From: Euborellia annulipes
Lineage: Eukaryota; Arthropoda; Insecta; Dermaptera; Anisolabididae
Direction of reading: 5' to 3'
Assembly (NCBI GenBank): GCA_023213315.1
Contig: JAKCPI010006182.1
Location: 186,001-250,000, forward strand
Length of the DNA: 64,000 nucleotides
Below, one piece after another: positions 53,401 to 62,400 of this stretch (position 1 is its first letter; each line of letters begins with the position of its first letter). A model generated the notes under the pieces. It did no database searches. It saw only the letters and a program-made list of their open reading frames with translations, and had not been told where the DNA came from. The translations under genes were made by a program, and so were the position numbers.

Positions 53401-56400
53401 AATTCCAAAAATAATAAATAACGTATATAGAGGCTTTATAATTAAATTTTTTTTTTATTTTGCAATATATAAGCCTTAATTTGATGTTTTATGGCTGTGG
53501 AGATTTACTCAGGATTCGTATAAGCCTTAATATTTAATTTTTTGGAATTCAAAATTTTTTTAAGCATGAAGGAATTGAGCTATGAGACTGAAATGTTATA
53601 TTTAAGTTAAACACCCCCGGGACCGTGAAAATAAGCTTTTAATCAAAATCGGCCAAAAAGTACTAGTATTTTACTGATGTAGATTTTCAGTTTTTTTCGA
53701 TTTTCTCAAAATGAAAGGGCTTTTACCATTCTTCAGGCCCGCCCGAGCCCGCCCGGAATTTTTTCAAATCCGCCCATTCCCGCCCAAGATTTAGTGAATG
53801 AATGAACGAATGTCTAGCAATTTTTAAATAAAATTTCATTTGCATGCCCGTCGAAATAAAATACTCTATTTTAAAAAGTTTTTATTCTTTGATATTTTCC
53901 CGAAAACTGAATAGTTTTTGAAATAATCACAGAAGAAAACGACATTTTTCGTAAAAGCAAAGAAAAATCAAAACAAAATCATACAGGGGTCATTAAAAAA
54001 CATGTAAATATAAACAAATTCGCTGAGAAAATTACTGGATGCAAGAAATTTGCTCGCCGAAGGCGAGCAAGGGGGTCCAGGGGGCGGAGCCCCCTGGAAA
54101 ATCGGCGCCCTAGTTGAGCTTCGCCCCCCCCCCCCCCCGCCCTCAAAGGCTGGTTACGCCGCTGCCAGTGGATGAGGTTTCACCAGTCCTGACTGAGTGC
54201 AGGGTACTGTCATCAGCAAAGCAATGAATTGGGTTGGAGGTTACTCCCATGAGATCGTTAATGTACATAAGGAAAGGACAGAACCCTGGGGAACACCTGC
54301 GTTGATTGAATGCGGAATAGAAGACACACCGTCGACTACAACCGAGATCTTTCGCTCCGTTAGAAAGCTCTTGATCCACTGGCACAGCTCAGAGGATAGG
54401 CCAAAAGATGGAAGTTTAGCATAAAGATTTTTATGCCATACCTGATCGAAAGCCTTCGAAATGTCAAGAGCAACTGCAATAGTTTCCCCTTTCATTTCCA
54501 TGGCTTTGTTCCAGAGGTGTGTGACAAAGCTCAAAATATCCCCAGTCGAACGAGCATGCCTGAAACCATATTGCCTATCATTCATCATTCCGCAATGTTC
54601 CAGATGATTTAAAATTTGAATGTTGAGGGCTTTTTCCATAATTTTGGATAGTATGGAGGTTATTGCGATAATCTCTTAGTAGAAGTGAAAAAAAAATTTT
54701 GTATTCTAAATTAAATCAATTTCACATTTGAATTAAAATTTAAAAAAAAATGAATATTAGTACTAAGTGACCAAATTGGCCAAAGTTAATCGAATTAATA
54801 AGAACTAGGTAACTGTGACTAGACGAAAGAAAAATATATATTTGTAAATTAGCTCTGTACAAGATTGTATAATTTTTGATCCTGAAAAAATTTATTTTTG
54901 AAATAATTAGGCTACCCTTGAACTATTTGGAAAAAAAGGTACCAAAATAGGAGTTCTCCTCACCCTAAATATAGGCCTAATAAGAGAAAGTAAAAATGCT
55001 CTTGAAATAAAATAAAACATTTTTTTTTTAATCTTTGAAAATTTATATAATATATATAATAAGATATAATAAGATTTAAACTTTGGACCGTTGGTTCTCG
55101 TTGAAACATTTTGTAAATTAAAATTAAATATACAAATTAAACACTAGGTTATTTGTTTCAAAGGTTTTATTAATTAAAAAATTAACACTTGATATGTATT
55201 TCGACAATTAGTTGTTATCATCAGAAGTGATTACATTCTGAATGTAATATGCTATATGCCCAGTAAACCACATTTTATCCAATCTAACAGCCACTTCCCC
55301 CATTATTTAAAGAAATTTGGAAAGCAAATATTCTTAATTGAATTTAATTTTTTTTTCTCACTCGTTTTTCTAGACACGCTGGATCTGGTCGTGATTATAA
55401 CACAAGTTCAGCGATCGAGGTTGTTGGAGTTCCTCCTCAAATGTCTCATCTCACCATCACCCAGTCGTTATTTAACGGCATCAATATCACAAACCCTGAA
55501 GCTCCAATTGCTATATATAATTCAACTATTCATGGAAATAGAGGTAGGCCTAAATATGTACAAAAATAATTGGGATTTTTAAAAGAATTCAATCTTTTTG
55601 ACAAAATTTCAAAGTATTTTTTATTAATATTAAATTTTTAATTATTTAATCAATCGTACAGAGAAAAGGGATTATTATTATTATTAGAGACCGGACAAAA
55701 AGCATAAAAAAATGGAAAATAAGTGCTTAAAAAAGCATAAAAAACTTGAATAAAAAGTTGTTAAATAAGCATAAAAGTTGAAAAAAAGCATCTAATAAGC
55801 AATTTTTACTCATACCAATGGCGTATACAAATTTTTTTTTAAGAAACTAAATTTATTCCCCCGCCATGCGAAAAATTTTGTTTTTGCGGAACCAAATTTT
55901 TTCACCCTGCGGAAAATTTTTTTTTTACAATGCTATAATTTTTCGCACTGGGGGCTTTTGAAATTTTTTTTTGGGGTAGGGGGCCGAGCCCCCTCCCCCC
56001 CCCCCTCTTATACACGTCCCTGGTGTATGCGTGTGTGAATGGGAAAAAAGTGTGTTTTTTAATAAAAAAAAAAAAAAATTATAAATATTCGTAAAATAAG
56101 TTCAAATAAGCACGAAAGGGAAAAAAAGCATGAAAATTCAAAAAAAGCAAAAAAAGCATAAAAAATGCAATCTCAATACACTTAGTTTTCCTAATTCGTA
56201 TAGAAATTAAATATCTAATGGCTGCTTATAAAATTGAGCAATAAGCATTTTGCTTAAAATCCGGTCTCTAATTATTATTATTATTATTAATTTAACTCTT
56301 TATAAGGATTTTATAAGTTATTTTATAAGTTATTATATAAAATAAAAAATATACACTGACTATTCAGTAGGCTCTCTGATAGATTGTGCCTATCATGCCC

Positions 56401-59400
56401 CCTCAGGGGCGTATATAGAAATTTTTTTTCGGGGGGGGGGGGCCTGAACTCAAAAATTTTTCTGCGGAAAATTTTTTTTTAAGTAACTAAATTTTTTTCA
56501 CACGAAATTATTTGCGAAACATTTTTTCTTTTGCGGAACCAAAGTTTTCTATCCTGCGGAAAAATTTGTTGCGCTGATTTCTGTATTTATAAATAAATAA
56601 ATAAAAAGATAGAAATGGTTGCCATGGTAACCGAATTTAAATCTTTTTCTTTTCATTAGATTAAAAATCAATTATTATTTAAATTCCCATTTTTTACTTT
56701 CTCTTAGCCTATATATGAAATATATAGAGAAAGTATTGCGATCATGTCAAAAATTCGATGTCGAGATTTTGATGGATTCAGCTTCAGCCAAGGGCGTCCG
56801 CAGGATTTTTTGCAGGGGGGCAAGGATTTTTTGCTGGGGGGGGGGCAAGTCACTTCCAGATAAGTTAAAAAAAAGTATTTTGATATTAATAATGTTATAC
56901 ATCTCTTAGTATTTAAAGCTTTCTCACCGCGGCAAGGTGGATGTATACTGTGAAAGGTTTTTTTTGTATTTTTTTTTTTGTTTCATACATATTTTTGTAT
57001 CATTTTAATTTTCCAGGGGGGGGGGGGCAAGTGCCTGGTTGCCTCCCCCCTGCGGACGCCCATGGCTTCAGCTAACGATATTTATATAAATTAATTTCAA
57101 TTTTTATTTTTAATAATTTTTTTATGTCTTTATTAAGCAGCTAACTTAAAAAAACCCTTAATACTAAACTAACCATAGGTCAACTAGCTACCCAAACATC
57201 AAAAAACCGGCCCTAAAAGTGGTTTTAAGGAATCATGTTAATTAATATTATTTTAAATAATCCTCCTTGGCACGCAGCGCTCCGAAACGACAAAATGTAA
57301 AGCTACAAAACCGTCGTTCCCTCCTTTTTTTGTTGACTTCACTATGTTTACTCTTATTATTAGTTTAGTATATTATTTATTTTTCTAATTACATATTTTT
57401 ACACAAACATAAATCATTAAAAGACCCCTTTTTTCAAAAGAGATCATGTATGGTAATGATTTCATATGAAATATTGAGGATTTCCTTAGAAAAAGATTCT
57501 AGTTTTTAGGACAATTCGCCTAGACTAAATATTTTAAGAAAAATGAACTGATGTATTTTTATTTATTTTGGTTTCAGGCCACGGCGTTTTTATTAACAGC
57601 ACCTTCGGTTTGGCTACAATAAACGGTTGCACCATCACTGAAAACGGAGGAGATGGAATCCGACATATCACTCATTGGCCCAGCACCCAAATGGGAATGC
57701 ATTTATTAAATATCAATCCTTTCTGTGATTTTGCAACTACTCCTAGTATGATCTTCCCAGTTCGGATGTCCGTTCAACAAACCAAAGAATCCACTAACAA
57801 ACTTGAATGTATTAAGGTGAATTTATTTATTTGTTCTTCCTCATTTCAGTTCCATAGCAGAAAAGCTCTTTAGCAAATTTTACTAAAAGCTTGAAATAAT
57901 AGACTTTTATTTTAAATAATTAATTTATTTCTCTGATTTTATTTGTAGGTTTTTCAAACTACCCCTGGTCAAGTTTTAACTCTACATTTTCTCTGGGCAG
58001 AAGCAACTCTTCCGGAATCAACTTCATCTCTTCGTATTTATGATGGAGCTAAACTAAGTGATCGGCTTCTTGCTGAAATACCTCTTTTAAATAATACTCG
58101 ACCGCAATCAGTAACAACAACAAGCTATATTATGATGGTCCATTATCAAGCAAAACCTAAAAATTATGTATTAGGCTACTTGACACTTACTTCTGGAATT
58201 GGTAAATATATTTGTATATAAATGCAATAGTTTTCCCCAATAATCTCTTAAAAAGAAGCCACAGGGTAGGTAGGGTTTGAGAAATATTTCTACTTTATGT
58301 GCACGAAAGCACCCAGTGTAGTAAAGGATCGGGTATTCCGGTAAGGGGTCAATAAGGTCCAAATGAATGACATACTATTTACTTAAGTGGATTGGCAATG
58401 GCAGTTCGGTTATTTACAAGATTTCGTAGTTATTTACAAAAATATTGTAAATAAATGTACATTATTTGCGTAAATAACGGTAACTAACTGTGGGTGTGCA
58501 TGCGCCAACTCCGCGAGAAAGAAATAAAATTCATCGTAAAAAAGAAAAAATTTGTTTTTCTTAGTTAGACCCGAGACTTATTGAGTGATGTGTTAATTGA
58601 CTTTCACGCCTAGTTTTAAAAATTAGACCACCACACCACTTTTTACTTTTTATTTTTCAAATAGGCTAATTAATAACTTATAATTAAAATTTCATCTCTT
58701 ATAAATAGAAAAACACAAATTTTTTATTTTATTTTTTTTTTAGGACGATCTTACGACTTGAACGTCACGCATACAACATCAGCGTCAAACCTTGGTCGAG
58801 GGATTGCCATTGATAGTCTTCGTTCTCTTGTCCACATTCATGCGTCATCGGTTTCCGATAATAATCATGCAGCTGGTATCCATGTCACCTCAGGCGTTGG
58901 TCATATTAACATCACAGATTCCAGGATCGCTTTCAACCAAGGAGATGGGATTAATATCACAGTGACAGGCGGTGCTCGAAATATCACCAACTGCTCCTTG
59001 TCTTCCAATAGAGGATTCGGGGCTGCAATTTGGTTAAATCAAACTAAAAGAACTGAATATACATTTTTCGAGCAAAATACTGTTGTTGCTTATACGGAGA
59101 TATTTCTAAACGAACTCGGTGGAGTATTCCATGGAAATTTTTGCCAACCATCAATCGTGAATATAACAGGCAATAATTTTACTGAGAGTCCAAGAAGTTC
59201 CATTGAAGTGCTCTCTTGTTGGAAACCGAATTCTCAACCTGTTCAACTTCAAATAGGACATAATTTATTCCAAGGCATGAAGAAATTGGCAATTCGTCTT
59301 AAACCAGCTTTGAATTTGAATGCTCGTATAGAATATAATTTATTTACAGGAGGCCATTATGGCGCCCTGTTTATAAATAACCCGTATTTTGAAGAATTTG

Positions 59401-62400
59401 ACATTTTACCGACAAATATATTGGTGTCAAATAATCATTTTGAAAATAATCAAGGAATTTTCGTAGCAAGTCTTGCTCTTTCTATATACAGTGAAGTACA
59501 ACAACTGAATTTTACAAAAAATTTTGTACGAGATAATCGAATCAAAGAGCCCTATGACTCGGGACTCGTCCCCCGGGGCCGAGTGGCTGCTCCAGTTGTG
59601 GTTGGCTCCAGCAATGTCAATATATTTAGAAATATCATACAAAATCCTGAATCGCAATATGAAATTGGCTCACAGCTAGAAGACCAATCCAAAGATATCA
59701 ATTGTTCTTACAATTGGTTAGGCTCAAAAAACGAAGATATCATCTTTTCCAGATTATTTGATCGCAAAGATCGATATAATTTAGCAAGAATTATCTATAT
59801 TCCTTATTTATTACACGAATCTAATCCATTGAGTACTTATATTATTAATCATGCAACTTTTGTTCCGTTTTTTAAAAAGGTAATTAATTGATTTAAAAAA
59901 ATTAACTTTATATTGGATAGGCGTACCCAGAATTTTATAATGGAAGGGTGGAGGGTTGAGACAAATTTCTTAATTACTACTATAAATTTCAAAAGATTTG
60001 ATCCAAGAGAAGCTGAGTTCTCAGTACATTTTGGTGGGTCTTCTGACCTTCACTCCAAATTTAATAGTTTCTTCTTATGACTATAAATTTATAAAGTTTC
60101 ATCCTTACTGTTCCACAGATATAACTAGCCAATTCCTATTTATTTAAATTGATTGGTGGCCAATTCAATTGAAATAAATTTTCTCGCATAGGACAGGAAG
60201 CGAACCCAGGACATCTGGCACAAGCCACGGTTCACGGGCTGTTCCATTCTTATTTGTAACAAATTTTGTTTGAAGAAAGTTTTACTATTTCTTAATTAGG
60301 TCTTTTTAATAGACGGCTGCAATTTCCTTTACACCCTAATTAGGAATGACTAAGATATACAAAAAATTTCTTCAAACAAAACTTGTTCACAATTATCAAT
60401 AGATAGGGTCAGTGGCGGATTAAGACAATATAAGACCCTAGAAGCAAAAAAAAATTAGGCCCCGGATAACAAAAATGTCTTTGGAAATTAATTTATAAGT
60501 ATTATAAATATAAAACGTAAATTTAATTACTTACATGTGTGTTTAAATTTATTAAAAAAATAAATTTTAAAAGAATTTTTAATGGAAAGTGATCATCAAA
60601 GTATTAACTAGATAGAGCCTTGTTTGAAAAGGATGGAATTTTTTCAACCAATGCTCAAATTGATTGTTCATTAGCCCGTCTATATATCGTATAAGAGAGC
60701 AAATTTGCGAGATTGGGCAAAATTGCATTCCCTCGAGACATTAAACACCTTTAGTCTAGGTTCAGATCCTATGGGTGGGTTTTGAACCCCTCACCCCTCT
60801 CCCAGGGTACGCCTATGATATATTAACTAATGGAATTTGAAATACAGTAAATGTACCCCTTCCTACACTAACTCCTTATGGGAGAATTAAAATTGAAATA
60901 TATTTATTCAAACGCAGTCACAATGATAGAATATAAATCCCACGTTACTCTCGTTCGAGTCTCAACTCTTGTTATTTTTTTAAATTTAATTAACAAAATT
61001 CTCTACGAACAATAATCCTTTTTTTCATATTTTAAAAAGCACAAAAATGTTTTATATAGCTCTATGAATGTATTGTTTTCATTTGTGATAGAAATTATTG
61101 ATATTTTCTTTTCTTCCAGGCTGGTTCAAATCAAATTGGAGGCGAAATAGATGGCCTTGAACAAATCAAAGCAGGATCTTATGACGTTGTTCGGGACATC
61201 AGCGTTCGACCTCAAGGCACCCTACAAATTCAAACTGGAGTCACATTGCGTTTCCCACCTGGAGTTGGTATGATCGTAGCTGGCCGCCTCGAAGCCCGGG
61301 GACGTTTCTCCAACGATATTCTATTTGATTTAAAAGAAGAAATTGTTGAAAATAATACTTTAGGTGGTTCAGGATCAGGATCCGGATTAGGCATAGAATC
61401 AGATGTTGATTTTGTAACTGAATCACCAGAATCATCTGCTTCAATTCGGTTGCTTGGTGGAAAAACATCAAGAGAAGGTCGACTTCAGGTATGTAGATAG
61501 TCTGAGATATGTTATTAAATCATTTTTTATCGTTCTCTAAGTGAGTTTAGTTTTAATTTATGAGTGGTTAATAAGATGCTTAAAACTAAAAATTATTTAA
61601 TCAGGAATAAAAAACAGAAGAAAATGGAGCCAGGATTTTTTCTTTAAAAAAATATGTTTTCAACAGCTGACGTTTTGGCCTTGGTTAAAGCCATCTTCGG
61701 AGCTGTTTATTATATACATCTATTTGGTATTGTATTCACTATTGACTTTTGATATTTAAAAAAATATTTTTTGTATTATAAAAAATTTTTTCTTTCTCCT
61801 ATCTAATGATATTAGATGATACTGCTCTGGAGTCAATTGTCACATTAGGCACAAAAGAAATATTCAAATAGCGATGAGAAGTGGCTCTAGTCTTTGAATT
61901 GGATATAGGTAGGAGACGTTGCAGACAAGAAATTTATTAAAAAAGTTGTAACTAACAGCTCCGAAGATGGCTTTAACAAAAGTCGAAACGTCAGCTGTTG
62001 AATTATATTTTTTTAAGGAAAAAATCCTGGCTGCATTTTCTTGTTTTTTATTCCTGATTAAAATTCTAAATACCCTTGTAATAAAAATTATTTCGTTTTG
62101 AAATAAAAATTTCATTTTTTTTCTTAATTTAATAAAATTTAAAAATTCCTTCAAATATCATTTCTCGAGCTGTTTCTACAAATAAAATTTAAAAATTAAT
62201 TTCAATTAAAAAAATGTTCTTAAATAAAGGATAAATACATTTTTTATAAACAATAATAAGATAATAATTTTTTATTTATTTATTTTTTGTATATACAATA
62301 GTATTTTTTTTTTACTTTTTAACGATTTTTATCAAGCATTTTATTTTGATTCAAGGTTCGAGATGCTCGGGGCATTTGGGGTACAGTTTGTGACTACGGC

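Larger units (their letters stand above)
52277..54670 (-). pseudogene. 5'-truncated LINE (non-LTR retrotransposon), split by a hAT-type element
   Basis: Minus-strand reverse transcriptase remnant. 54639-54241 encodes IAVALDISKAFDQVWH and AGVPQGSVLS. After a frameshift near 54300, YINDL and FADDS (the catalytic YADD-type box) follow. The C-terminal part (53177-52398) has WSNHISSVVKSTARKLGFL, YKAQIRPCLEYCSHLW and RDWNKLP, typical of Jockey/CR1-like elements. The 3' UTR ends in a 25-nt poly-A (T at 52277-52301). The copy is dead: 5'-truncated near 54670, frameshifted, and interrupted at 53178-54164 by a 987-bp element. Confidence 0.82.
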
